In this document: piece by piece, positions 15,363 through 25,176 of the stretch
How positions within the stretch are numbered: the first letter of the stretch is position 1
Layout: each line of letters starts with the position of its first letter
Source of the DNA: JAQGMV01 sp035626595
GTDB taxonomy: Bacteria > Pseudomonadota > Gammaproteobacteria > Burkholderiales > SG8-41
Length of the DNA: 64,000 bases
Assembly: GCA_035626595.1 (NCBI GenBank)
Contig: DASPNJ010000092.1
Span: forward strand, 1 to 64,000
Reading direction: 5' to 3'
Notes under the pieces: generated by a model
Database searches by the model: none
Told to the model about the DNA's origin: nothing
The model's input: only the letters and a program-made list of their open reading frames with translations
Position numbers and translations under genes: made by a program

Positions 15363-16348
15363 TGGTGAGATCGATAGTCATCGCGCTTGCGGTGCCGGGC
15401 CTCGCGCTCGCGGGTGGAGCCGTCGGCGCAGCGCAGCCGCATGCGGCGGCAGACTACCCGGTGCGCCCCGTGCGCTTCATCGTGCCGTTCAACGCCGGCG
15501 GCGCGAACGATCTCACCGCGCGCGTGATCGCGCAGAAGCTCACCGACCGCTGGGGCAGGCAGTTCGTGCCGGACAACCGGCCCGGCGCCGCAGGCAGTCT
15601 CGGCGTCGACACGGCCGCCCGTGCCGCGCCCGACGGCTACACGATCGCAATCATCTCGGCGTCACTCGCTGTGAATTCGGCGGTGAGCCCGAAGCTGCCC
15701 TACGACCTCACGAAAGATTTGCAGGCGATCGCGCAGGTGAGCTCGCTGTTCTACGTCGTCACGCTGCACCCTTCCGTACCGGCGACCTCCATCAAGGAGC
15801 TGATCGCCTACGCGCGGGCGAATCCGGGAAAGATCGATTACGGCTCCTCCGGGACATTCGGCCTGCAGCACCTTTCGGGCGAGCTTTTTCAGCATCTGAC
15901 CGGAACGAAGCTCGTGCACGTGCCGTACAAGGGCGGCGCACAGGCGCTCGCGGACATCGTCTCGGGTCAGATCCGCATGGGCTTCAGCACGCTGCTCTCC
16001 GCGCGCGGCCACATCAGCGCCGGGCGCGTGCGCGCGCTCGCGATCACGACGCGCAAGCGCTCGCCGGCGCTGCCGGAGGTGCCGACGCTCGACGAATCGG
16101 GCGTGCGCGGATACGAAGTCGATCAGTGGTTCGGCATCGTCGCCCCCGCCCAGACGCCGCGGCCGATCGTCGCGAAGCTCGCCACCGCGATCTCGGAGAG
16201 CGTGCACGCGCCCGATGTCGCACAGCGCTTTTCAGCCGACGGTTCGACACCGGTCAGCAGCGGCCCGGACGCGTTCGCCGCGCACGTGCGCGACGAAATC
16301 GCGAAATGGCGGCGGCTCGCGAAGGAAACCGGTCTGAAGATGGAATAG
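15362..16348 (+). CDS. Bug/TctC-type receptor coupled to CoA-transferase
   Basis: The 328-residue precursor starts at the ATG that shares a base with the CoA-transferase stop. The signal peptide is MVRSIVIALAVPGLALAGGA, with cleavage near VGA-AQ. Receptor motifs are complete: RPVRFIVPFNAGGANDLTAR, DNRPGAAGSLG, PDGYT, and the ligand loop HVPYKGGAQAL. The one-base overlap with a family III CoA-transferase suggests that the ligand is a carboxylic acid activated to its CoA thioester after import. No membrane subunits are encoded nearby. It converges on a small gene three bases away. Confidence 0.9.
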   Translation: MVRSIVIALAVPGLALAGGAVGAAQPHAAADYPVRPVRFIVPFNAGGANDLTARVIAQKLTDRWGRQFVPDNRPGAAGSLGVDTAARAAPDGYTIAIISASLAVNSAVSPKLPYDLTKDLQAIAQVSSLFYVVTLHPSVPATSIKELIAYARANPGKIDYGSSGTFGLQHLSGELFQHLTGTKLVHVPYKGGAQALADIVSGQIRMGFSTLLSARGHISAGRVRALAITTRKRSPALPEVPTLDESGVRGYEVDQWFGIVAPAQTPRPIVAKLATAISESVHAPDVAQRFSADGSTPVSSGPDAFAAHVRDEIAKWRRLAKETGLKME

Positions 16349-16351
16349 CGG

Positions 16352-16615
16352 CTACCCGCCGCCGGAGTCGCTGTCCAGTTTCAGCTCTTTCAGCAGGTGC
16401 ACTTTGAGCTCGTTGTAGATCGCCCCCGAAGGACTCTCGGCCGACGGGGAAGGCAGTGCCTCGAGCTCGCGTACGAGCGCTGCGCGGTCGACGCTCGAAT
16501 GCTTCGCCAGAATCGCGATCGCGTGGATCATCAGCATGCCTGCACCGGCCGCGGCGCCGCCGGCGACGCGGGCGAGCATGTCCTCGTCGACGTCAGGCTT
16601 TTGCTTGACCGCCAT
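16352..16615 (-). CDS. Small hypothetical protein with one glycine/alanine-rich hydrophobic segment
   Basis: I do not recognise this 87-residue protein. Residues about 16-38 (VAGGAAAGAGMLMIHAIAIL) form a small-residue-rich hydrophobic stretch that could be a membrane helix with a glycine zipper; the rest is charged and ends in a D/S/G tail. GGGAGGAGAGG before the ATG makes a strong ribosome site. Its start lies within the last codons of another small gene (16593-16757), with which it forms a two-gene unit. Confidence 0.6.
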   Translation of the reverse strand: MAVKQKPDVDEDMLARVAGGAAAGAGMLMIHAIAILAKHSSVDRAALVRELEALPSPSAESPSGAIYNELKVHLLKELKLDSDSGGG

Positions 16616-16757
16616 CGGCCTCTCCTCCCGACGGCCTGGTTGCCGTGGGCGCGGGAGCCTGCTTCTCCGCCTTCTTCGCCGCCTTTTCGGTCCGCGTTCG
16701 TTCTTTTTCGGCCTTCTTCTTCCTGCGCCGGGTTGTCAGCATTCGCGAGTGGGTCAA
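16593..16757 (-). CDS. Small lysine-rich protein, TTG start
   Basis: Translation from a TTG at 16757 gives 54 residues, MTHSRMLTTRRRKKKAEKER and so on, ending TATRPSGGEADGGQAKA. AGGAG sits six bases before the TTG; an in-frame ATG at 16742 has no such site. The basic, alanine-rich heptad-like stretch (TEKAAKKAEKQAPAP) resembles nucleic-acid-binding or histone-H1-like tails. It overlaps the next small gene by 23 bases in another frame. No homologue is recognised; coding status rests on start context, length and operon position. Confidence 0.42.
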   Translation of the reverse strand: MTHSRMLTTRRRKKKAEKERTRTEKAAKKAEKQAPAPTATRPSGGEADGGQAKA

Positions 16758-16785
16758 TGACGTCTCCTCTGGTTGAGCCGATAGC

Positions 16786-17247
16786 TTAGCGTGGCCGCGC
16801 GCTCAGAAACCGGTCGAGCTGATCCGCGAAGCGCTTCCGGTCCGCCTGATCGAGCGCCGGCGGCCCGCCGGTCTGGACGCCGCTTCCCCGCAATCCGTCC
16901 ATGAAATTGCGCATCTGGAGCCGTTCCCGGATGTTGTCCGGCGTGTAGCGCTCGCCGCGCGGGTCGATCGCGTGCGCGCCGCGCTCGATGACATCGGAAG
17001 CCAGCGGAATGTCGGCGGTGATGACGAGGTCACCCGGCGCCACACGCGTCACGATCTCGCTGTCCGCGACGTCGAAGCCGCGCAGCACCTGCAGTGTGTC
17101 GATGAACTTCGACGACGGGACCCGCAGCGGTTTGTTTGCCACCAGCGTCATCGGCGTCTGCGTGCGCTCGGCAGCGCGAAACAGGATCTCCTTGATGACC
17201 CCGGGACACGCGTCCGCATCGACCCAGATATGCATTGGCGCGGTCAC
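16786..17247 (-). CDS. YaiI/UPF0178 family protein (DUF188)
   Basis: The product (153 residues from the GTG at 17247, or 149 from the ATG at 17235) matches the YaiI family along its length. The signatures are IWVDADACPGVIKEILFRAA, GDLVITADIPLA, DPRGERYTPDNIRERL and GSGVQTGGPPALDQADR. The fold is PIN-like with conserved aspartates (DADACP, DLVITADIP); its activity is not established. The GTG overlaps the helicase stop codon as GTGA, which suggests coupling, whereas the family's usual N-terminus starts at the ATG. Both starts are plausible. Confidence 0.88.
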   Translation of the reverse strand: MTAPMHIWVDADACPGVIKEILFRAAERTQTPMTLVANKPLRVPSSKFIDTLQVLRGFDVADSEIVTRVAPGDLVITADIPLASDVIERGAHAIDPRGERYTPDNIRERLQMRNFMDGLRGSGVQTGGPPALDQADRKRFADQLDRFLSARPR

Positions 17248-18704
17248 CGTGCGCGGTCGCGCCGTTTGGGCGGCCGGCTGCCGTCACCGCGATGGGCGCC
17301 GCCCCAGCCCTGCTGGCCCTGCCGCCGCCGCTGCTGGCTCGGACGCTCGCGCTCCGGCGAACCGGCGGGCACTTTCTCTTCAGGATGTTGGACAGCGCTC
17401 TCTTCGCCGTGCGTGGCTTCGGCTGCGAGCTTGGCCGCGGCGGCCGCGATGTCGAGCGGATCGTGTTCCTCGGCGAGCGACTGAATCGCCACCCGATACG
17501 CGTCGAAGTCGTTGGCGACCAGCGTCTCGCGCAGCGCCTCGGTCAGCGTCGCGATGCGGCGCGCGCGAACGTCCGCGATCGTCGGAATGCGACCGGGCTC
17601 GATGCGCTGCTTCACGACCTTCTCGATCGCCTTGAGCAACCGGTGCTCGCGCGGTTGCACGAGCGTGATCGCCGTGCCTTCGCGGCCGGCGCGCCCGGTG
17701 CGTCCGATGCGGTGCACGTACACGTCGGGCGACTCGGGGATGTCGTAGTTGATGACGTGGCTCACGTGCTGGATGTCCAGTCCGCGGGCGGCGACGTCGG
17801 TCGCGATGAGCAGATCGGCGGCGCCTTCGCGAAAGCGCTTCATCACGCGGTCGCGCTGCGCCTGCACGAAGCCCCCGTGCAGCGCTTCGGGGCTGTAACC
17901 GTGGCTCGCCATCGCCTCCGTGAGCTCGTCGACCTCGGTGCGCGTGCGGCAGAAGATGATGGCCGACGCGGGTGATTCGAGATCCAGTATGCGCCCGAGC
18001 GCTTCGAGCTTGTGCGGGCGCGGCACGACGTACGCGACCTGTCGCACGCGCGGCGTCTTGCGCACCTCCGCCTTGATCGTGATGCGTTCCGGCTCGTTCA
18101 GGTGACGCCGTACGAGCTCGTTCACGCGCGGCGGGAACGTGGCGGAGAAAAGCGCCGTCTGCCGCTCTTCGGGGACGGCGCTCAATATGACCTCGATGTC
18201 TTCGATGAAGCCCATGTCCAGCATCTCGTCGGCTTCGTCGAGCACGACGTAACGTACGCTGCTCAAATCGAGGCTGCCGCGCCGGATGTGGTCGAGCAGC
18301 CGCCCGGGTGTGCCGACGACCACGTGGACGCCGCGCTTCAACGCAAAGAGCTGCCGCTGAATCGGCTGGCCGCCGTAAACCGGCAGCACCGTGACGTTAC
18401 GATGACGACCATAGCGATGCACCGCTTCGGCGACCTGCATCGCGAGCTCGCGCGTGGGTGTCATCACGAGCGCGCTCACGCCGCGCGCTTTGACGTCGAG
18501 CCGCTCGACGAGCGGAAGCGCAAACGCGGCGGTCTTGCCGGTACCGGTGGCGGCGCTGCCCAGCACGTCGCGCCCGCCCATCAACGCGGGAATCGCGTGC
18601 ACCTGAATCGGCGTCGGCTCCTCGTAACCCAGCTCGGCGAGCACACGCATGACGGGCGCGCTCAGGCCGAGCGATTCGAAGGTGTGAGGGGTATCGGCTG
18701 TCAT
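17244..18704 (-). CDS. DEAD-box ATP-dependent RNA helicase
   Basis: The 486-residue helicase contains the Q motif (F9, TPIQ 31-34), Walker A ATGTGKT (52-58), PTREL, TPGR, DEAD (156-159), SAT (187-189), the domain-2 motifs ATDVAARGLD and HRIGRTGRAGREG, and a C-terminal tail of about 90 residues rich in Q, R, G and P (for example RRRQGQQGWGGAHRGDGSR). This layout fits DeaD/CsdA or RhlE-type helicases used in cold adaptation, ribosome assembly or RNA turnover. The ATG at 18704 is chosen because earlier in-frame starts enter the divergent RecQ leader. It is followed by the YaiI-like gene with a 4-base overlap. Confidence 0.92.
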   Translation of the reverse strand: MTADTPHTFESLGLSAPVMRVLAELGYEEPTPIQVHAIPALMGGRDVLGSAATGTGKTAAFALPLVERLDVKARGVSALVMTPTRELAMQVAEAVHRYGRHRNVTVLPVYGGQPIQRQLFALKRGVHVVVGTPGRLLDHIRRGSLDLSSVRYVVLDEADEMLDMGFIEDIEVILSAVPEERQTALFSATFPPRVNELVRRHLNEPERITIKAEVRKTPRVRQVAYVVPRPHKLEALGRILDLESPASAIIFCRTRTEVDELTEAMASHGYSPEALHGGFVQAQRDRVMKRFREGAADLLIATDVAARGLDIQHVSHVINYDIPESPDVYVHRIGRTGRAGREGTAITLVQPREHRLLKAIEKVVKQRIEPGRIPTIADVRARRIATLTEALRETLVANDFDAYRVAIQSLAEEHDPLDIAAAAAKLAAEATHGEESAVQHPEEKVPAGSPERERPSQQRRRQGQQGWGGAHRGDGSRPPKRRDRAR

Positions 18705-18778
18705 AGTCGAGCGGCGTGCAAAAAGCGCACCGCGTGTGCGGCCGAACCGGGCTCGGCCGCGAGATAATAGCGGCATTC

Positions 18779-20608
<1,830 letters not shown>

Positions 20609-20676
20609 AGTCACCGCGCGTCAGCCTAAGTTACCGTTCCGACTCATTGCTTCGTCACCCCCGAGGCACGGAGTCT

Positions 20677-20702
20677 GCCCCCGAATGCTTTAGTCGGGGG
20701 GC
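20677..20702. other. GC hairpin, no T-tract
   Basis: CCCCCGA (20678-20684) pairs with TCGGGGG (20694-20700) across a 9-base loop between the convergent recQ and receptor genes. It lacks a T-run in either direction, so it may be a repeat or an RNA end-stabilising structure and not a classical terminator. Confidence 0.5.
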
Positions 20703-20723
20703 GGGGGTCCAGGCAAACGCGCT

Positions 20724-20790
20724 CTGGATTCCCGCCTGCGCGGGAATGACGGAGTGTTCGTGGTTCGACAAGCTCACCACGAACGGTCCG
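20724..20790. repeat. Family A palindrome followed by repeat D
   Basis: Family A, inverted orientation (CTGGATTCCCGCCTGCGCGG, 20724-20751), runs into a short repeat D copy (GTGTTCGTGGTTCGACAAGC, then TCACCACGAAC) whose arms pair around GGTTCGACAAGCTCACC. Confidence 0.65.
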
Positions 20791-20809
20791 CTATTCCAGC
20801 GAGGGCTTA

Positions 20810-21838
20810 CTAGTTGCGGCGCTGCGCGGTTGCGCGCACCGGCGAGTCCGAAGCGAGCCCCACCGCCTGCACCACCGGCTTCCACTTCGCGAGCTCGTTG
20901 CGCACCATCGCGGCCGCCGTCTCGGGCTTCGAATCCGTGACCGGGTCGACCCCGATCCTGACCAGCGTATCGACGAACGCGCGGTCCGACATCGCGCGCG
21001 CGACCGCGCCGCTCACGGCATCGACGACGTTGCGCGGGGTGTTCGCGGGCGACATGAGGATGTTGAAGGTATACGCGACCGCGCCCGGCACGCCGCTCTC
21101 GATCGCCGTCGGAATGTCGGGTGCGCCGACCGAACGGCCCTCCTTGAGGATCGCGAGCGTGCGCACGCGGCCGTTCCGATGGTGCGGCAGCGCGGCGCTC
21201 AGCGTCGAGCACACCATCTCGATCTGTCCGCCGATGAGGTCCTGCATGCTCGGCCCCGCGCCCCTGTACGGCACGTGCAGGATCTTGACATTGCCGGCGC
21301 GCATCTTGAAGAGCTCGCCCGCGAGATGATTGATCGAGGCGATGCCGGACGAGGCATACGAGTAGTAGCCGGGACGCGCCTTCACTTCGGACACGAGCTG
21401 CTGCAGCGTGCGTGCGGGGACGATCGGATGCACCGAGATCGCGATGGGGCCGGTGCCGAGCACGGCGATCTGCGTGAAATCCTTGAGCGGGTCGTACTGG
21501 ACGTTCGGCAGCGCGATCGGATTGATCGCATGCGTCGAGGAGGTCGCGATGAGCAGCGTATAGCCGTCCGGCTTCGCGCGCGCGACCTCGGCGCTGCCGA
21601 TCGTGCCCGCGGCGCCGCCGCGATTGTCGATGACGACCTGCTGCTTCATGATCGAGGTCAGCGCGACGCCGAGATGGCGTGCGACGTTGTCGGTCTGACC
21701 GCCCGGCGGGAACGGCACGATCAGACGAACCGGTTTTTCGGGGTAGCTCTCCTGCGCGTGCAGCGGCTGCACGGCAAGAGCGGCGGCGACGGGAATGGAT
21801 GCGGCGATATAGCGGATGCGACGATTCACTTGATGCAT
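20810..21838 (-). CDS. Bug/TctC-type receptor
   Basis: The 342-residue precursor has the signal peptide MHQVNRRIRYIAASIPVAAA, with cleavage near LHA-QE. The signatures are EKPVRLIVPFPPGGQTDNVAR, DNRGGAAGTIG, PDGYT and HVPYRGAGPSM. The C-terminus is extended by about 15 residues (SDSPVRATAQRRN) beyond the usual helix. GAGGAGG immediately precedes the ATG at 21838, so this start is preferred to one eight codons upstream. It is monocistronic and converges on recQ; the oxidoreductase at 22001 is divergent from it. Confidence 0.9.
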   Translation of the reverse strand: MHQVNRRIRYIAASIPVAAALAVQPLHAQESYPEKPVRLIVPFPPGGQTDNVARHLGVALTSIMKQQVVIDNRGGAAGTIGSAEVARAKPDGYTLLIATSSTHAINPIALPNVQYDPLKDFTQIAVLGTGPIAISVHPIVPARTLQQLVSEVKARPGYYSYASSGIASINHLAGELFKMRAGNVKILHVPYRGAGPSMQDLIGGQIEMVCSTLSAALPHHRNGRVRTLAILKEGRSVGAPDIPTAIESGVPGAVAYTFNILMSPANTPRNVVDAVSGAVARAMSDRAFVDTLVRIGVDPVTDSKPETAAAMVRNELAKWKPVVQAVGLASDSPVRATAQRRN

Positions 21839-22000
21839 ATTTCCTCCTCGCGGAAAAGACAAGTGAAGTCACGGGTGCCCGTTTTCAGGGGCGTTCGTCT
21901 TGTGCCGTGGCGGGTGCTCCCTCCGAATGATTGATCACAGTGTGGACATCATGACTCACGATCTGGACTTGAACAACAACGATTTCGAAAGGCGCCGCGC

Positions 22001-23353
22001 ATGAAGCCGTACGACCCGATCTTCGCGGCGAATCCCGGGACCGGGCTCCAATATCCGCCGTCTTACTGGGCGGCCACCGCCGGTCCGATCCCGGCCGACG
22101 ACGGGCATGTCCCCGCGCGCATCGATACCGAAGTGGCGATCATCGGCGGCGGCTACACCGGTTTGTCCTGCGCGTACCACCTCGCGCGCGAGCACGGCGT
22201 GAAGCCGGTGCTGCTCGAGGCGAACCGCCCCGGCTGGGGTTGCTCCGGACGCAACGGCGGCTTCGCGCGCATGGCGCTGGGCCGCTTCACCGGCGGCGAG
22301 ATGATCGAGGCGTGGGGTCGCGACGTCGCGAAGCGCGCGTTCGGCGAGATGATGAATTCGCTCGACACCGTTCGCGCATTGATTCGCGACGGGAACATCG
22401 ACTGTGACTCGAGCGAGGCCGGGCATCTGAAGATCGCGCACCGCCCGGGCCGTGCATCCGAGCTTCAGCGCGAGGTCGAGCTGCTGCGGCGCGAGTTCGA
22501 ATATCCGGTGGAGTATCTGAGCGCCGCGAACGTTCAGGCGCACCATATCGGCGGCACCGAGTCGCACGGCGCGATGCGCATACCCGATGCGGTGGCGGTG
22601 CATCCGCTCAAGCTCTCGCTCGGGCTGCTGCGCATGGCACGTGACGCCGGCGCCACGGTGCACTCGTCGAGCCCTGTGGTCGAGCTCTCGAAGCGCGGCG
22701 CCGAGCACGTGCTGAAAACCCCGCACGGCGAAGTGCGCGCGAAGACGGTGGTGATAGCGACCAACGGCTACACGCCGCGCGAGCTCCACCCCGCGCTGCG
22801 CGCGACGCTCTTTCCGGTGCTCTCACACATCATCGTTACGCGGCCGCTCACGCCCGACGAGATCCGCGCGGCGAATTTCATCACGCGTCACGTCCTCACC
22901 GATTCGCGCAAGCTCCTCTACTACTGGCGGCGATTGCCCGACGACCGGATCATGTTCGGCGGCCGCGGGCTCGTGACGGACGATCCTGCCGGCAGCACGC
23001 GGATGCGTGACTACCTGCTATCGGAGCTCAAGAAGAAGCTGCCGGGCCTCGCGAACGTGACCGTCGACTACGACTGGTATGGCTGGGTCTGCCTCACGCG
23101 CGACTGGATGCCGCACGTGCATCACGCCGAGGACGATCCGAGTGTTCATTACGCGGTCGGCTACCAGGGCAGCGGCGTGTCGATGTCGAACTATGCCGGG
23201 AAGCTCCTCGCGCGGCGTGTTGCCGGCGACGGCGCGGATGCGGCGATTCCGCCGTTCGCGACGCCGCTGCCGCGTTTTCCGCTGCACAGCCTGCTGCGGG
23301 TGGTGCAGCCGGTGATGTATCGCTATTACAAGTGGCTCGACGAGCGGGACTGA
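22001..23353 (+). CDS. FAD-dependent amine/amino-acid oxidoreductase (PuuB/DadA type)
   Basis: The 450-residue flavoprotein shows a dinucleotide motif VAIIGGGYTGLSCAYHLA (around 45-62), the acidic end of strand 2 (LLEA), and GWGCSGRNGGFA, which is characteristic of gamma-glutamylputrescine oxidase-like DAO-family enzymes. The C-terminal FAD contact is YQGSGVSMSNYAGKLLA. It would oxidise an amine or imino acid in the cytoplasm, with the substrate unknown. It is divergent from a receptor gene and its stop lies five bases from the convergent LysR gene's stop. No strong ribosome site precedes the ATG. Confidence 0.85.
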   Translation: MKPYDPIFAANPGTGLQYPPSYWAATAGPIPADDGHVPARIDTEVAIIGGGYTGLSCAYHLAREHGVKPVLLEANRPGWGCSGRNGGFARMALGRFTGGEMIEAWGRDVAKRAFGEMMNSLDTVRALIRDGNIDCDSSEAGHLKIAHRPGRASELQREVELLRREFEYPVEYLSAANVQAHHIGGTESHGAMRIPDAVAVHPLKLSLGLLRMARDAGATVHSSSPVVELSKRGAEHVLKTPHGEVRAKTVVIATNGYTPRELHPALRATLFPVLSHIIVTRPLTPDEIRAANFITRHVLTDSRKLLYYWRRLPDDRIMFGGRGLVTDDPAGSTRMRDYLLSELKKKLPGLANVTVDYDWYGWVCLTRDWMPHVHHAEDDPSVHYAVGYQGSGVSMSNYAGKLLARRVAGDGADAAIPPFATPLPRFPLHSLLRVVQPVMYRYYKWLDERD

Positions 23354-23358
23354 GTGCG

Positions 23359-24267
23359 TCAGCGCACGATGCCCGGCACCGGCACCGACTGCATGAGCGC
23401 GATGAAGTCCTTCGCGTACGGCGCCAGCGGCCGGTCCTTCAGCGTCATCGCGTAGCAGACGATCTCACCGAACAGATGTGTCGCGGGTATCGCGCGCAGG
23501 CCGCGGTCGTCGCTGCGGCTGTACGCGATGTTCATGAGCACCGCGACGCCGAAGCCCGCCTCCACGTACGCTTTTGCAATGTCCGAGTCCACGGCGCGCA
23601 CGACGATGTTGGGCTCCAGGCCCCGCTTCTCGAACTCCTCGCGCACGAGCCTGCCGAGCTTGAAGCGCTCGTCGTAGGTGATGATCGGATAGCGCAGCAG
23701 ATGATCGAGTGTCAGCCGCCGCCGCAGCGCGAGCAACGGATGACCCGGCTGCGTCACGACGCTGTGGCCGAAGCGGTAGCAGGCGTCCAGCGTGATGTGG
23801 TTGAGCGGCTCGATCGGCTCGGTGGTGACGCCGATGTCGGCTTCGCCGCTTCGAAGCATCTCGAGAATGCGCTCCGTGCGCGTCTGGCGCATCTGGAGCG
23901 AGACGTGCGGATGGCGCCGCACGAAACGCTTGAACATCGCCGGCAATACGTAGCGCGCGTGCGTGTGCGTGCTCGCGATGATGAGCTTCGCCTTCTCGGG
24001 TGACGCCGCTTCGCGCGCGCGGCGCTTGAGGTTCTCGCCTTCCTGCAGCATCTGCCGCATCGCCGGCAGCAGCGCCTGACCCGCCTCGGTGAGCCCGGTG
24101 ATGCGCGTGCGGCGCCGCTCGAGCAGCGTCACACCGAGCTCCTCCTCGAGGAGCCGGATCTGCTTGCTGATGCCAGGCTGCGACGTGTGCAGCGCCGCCG
24201 CGGCGCGCGAGACGTTGAGCCCGCGATCGACGATCTCGCACACGTAGCGCAACTGCTGGAGCTTCAT
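23359..24267 (-). CDS. LysR-family transcriptional regulator, CysB/Cbl-like
   Basis: The 302-residue regulator begins MKLQQLRYVCEIVDRGLNVS, continues AAAALHTSQPGISKQIRLLEEELG and FKRFVRRHPHVSLQMRQ, and closely resembles CysB/Cbl, which respond to sulfur or acetylserine-type ligands. The HTH is at about 16-45 and the effector domain at about 90-295. It is divergent from the catabolic operon starting at 24400. The 132-bp gap holds a dyad with a LysR box (24305-24323), so it probably controls that operon and itself. The start at 24267 is set by family alignment; upstream in-frame codons cross the operator. Confidence 0.9.
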   Translation of the reverse strand: MKLQQLRYVCEIVDRGLNVSRAAAALHTSQPGISKQIRLLEEELGVTLLERRRTRITGLTEAGQALLPAMRQMLQEGENLKRRAREAASPEKAKLIIASTHTHARYVLPAMFKRFVRRHPHVSLQMRQTRTERILEMLRSGEADIGVTTEPIEPLNHITLDACYRFGHSVVTQPGHPLLALRRRLTLDHLLRYPIITYDERFKLGRLVREEFEKRGLEPNIVVRAVDSDIAKAYVEAGFGVAVLMNIAYSRSDDRGLRAIPATHLFGEIVCYAMTLKDRPLAPYAKDFIALMQSVPVPGIVR

Positions 24268-24304
24268 GGGAACGGTGGACTGGAACTGAGAGCGATTCGT
24301 TCTC

Positions 24305-24323
24305 AAATGATAACAAAACATTT
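24305..24323. promoter_or_regulatory. Candidate LysR operator between divergent genes
   Basis: AAATG-N9-CATTT is a perfect dyad that includes the T-N11-A signature (T24308, A24320). It sits in the only AT-rich patch of the gap between the CysB-like regulator (start 24267) and the operon start at 24400. The position 38 bp upstream of the regulator's start codon suits autoregulation, with activation of the divergent operon. Confidence 0.6.
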
Positions 24324-24399
24324 CTTCCGGGCCTAAGCGCACCTCATTACACTTTGCGTGCGCGCCGAACGTCCCGCGTGCCCCGCAGGAGGAGGAGCA

Positions 24400-25176
24400 G
24401 TGACCGTCCTATTCAGCGTCGAGAACCACATCGCGACCGTCGTATTGAACCGGCCCGAGTCGATGAATGCGATCGATCCGGACATGCGCCGCGAGTTGAT
24501 CGCGACGTGGCAGCGCGTGCGCGAGGACGACGATGTCTTGGTGGTCGTGGTGACCGGCGCCGGCGACAAGGCCTTCTGCACCGGCGCGGACCTCAAGAAG
24601 ACGCTGCCTTCGAACGAAAGCTTCGCGCAGGAGACGTTCGCCCGCGCCGCGCCGGTCTCGCCCGTCGCACACATGGAGATGGACAAACCGATCATCGCGG
24701 CGATCAACGGCTACGCGATGGGCGGCGGCATGGAGATCGCGCTCGCGTGCGACATCCGCATCGCTTCCGACAACGCGCAGTTCGCGCTGTCCGAGGCCCG
24801 CGTCGGCAGCATCCCGGGCTCCGGCGGCACGCAGCGCCTGCCGCGCGCGATCGGCATGTCGGACGCCATGCTGATGCTGCTCACGGCCGAGCGCATCGAC
24901 GCGCAGGAGGCGCTGCGCATGGGCCTCGTGAGCCGGGTTGTGCCGCGCGATCAGCTCATGCCGGCCGCGCTCGACATCGCCGGCAAGATCGCTGCCAACG
25001 CGCCGCTCGCCGTACGCGCGATCAAGCGGCTCGCGAAACGCGGCATGGACATGCCGCTGCAGCAGGCGATCGACTCTGAGCGCTACGTCTTCGGCCTGCT
25101 GTATCAGAGCGAAGACCGCATCGAAGGCCGCAAGGCGTTCGCGGAGAAGCGTAAGCCGCAATACAAAGGACGTTAG
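24400..25176 (+). CDS. Enoyl-CoA hydratase/isomerase family protein
   Basis: The 258-residue crotonase-fold protein keeps both catalytic glutamates: the first in GGGMEIALACD and the second in LSEARVGSIPGSGGTQRL. The oxyanion segments are AFCTGADLK and INGYAMGGG. It should hydrate a 2-enoyl-CoA. GGAGGAGGAG just before the GTG at 24400 makes this start clear over a GTG at 24358. It is the first gene of the operon behind the LysR operator, and its stop codon abuts the ATG of the thiolase-like gene with no spacer, so hydration and the next step are probably sequential. Confidence 0.9.
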   Translation: MTVLFSVENHIATVVLNRPESMNAIDPDMRRELIATWQRVREDDDVLVVVVTGAGDKAFCTGADLKKTLPSNESFAQETFARAAPVSPVAHMEMDKPIIAAINGYAMGGGMEIALACDIRIASDNAQFALSEARVGSIPGSGGTQRLPRAIGMSDAMLMLLTAERIDAQEALRMGLVSRVVPRDQLMPAALDIAGKIAANAPLAVRAIKRLAKRGMDMPLQQAIDSERYVFGLLYQSEDRIEGRKAFAEKRKPQYKGR

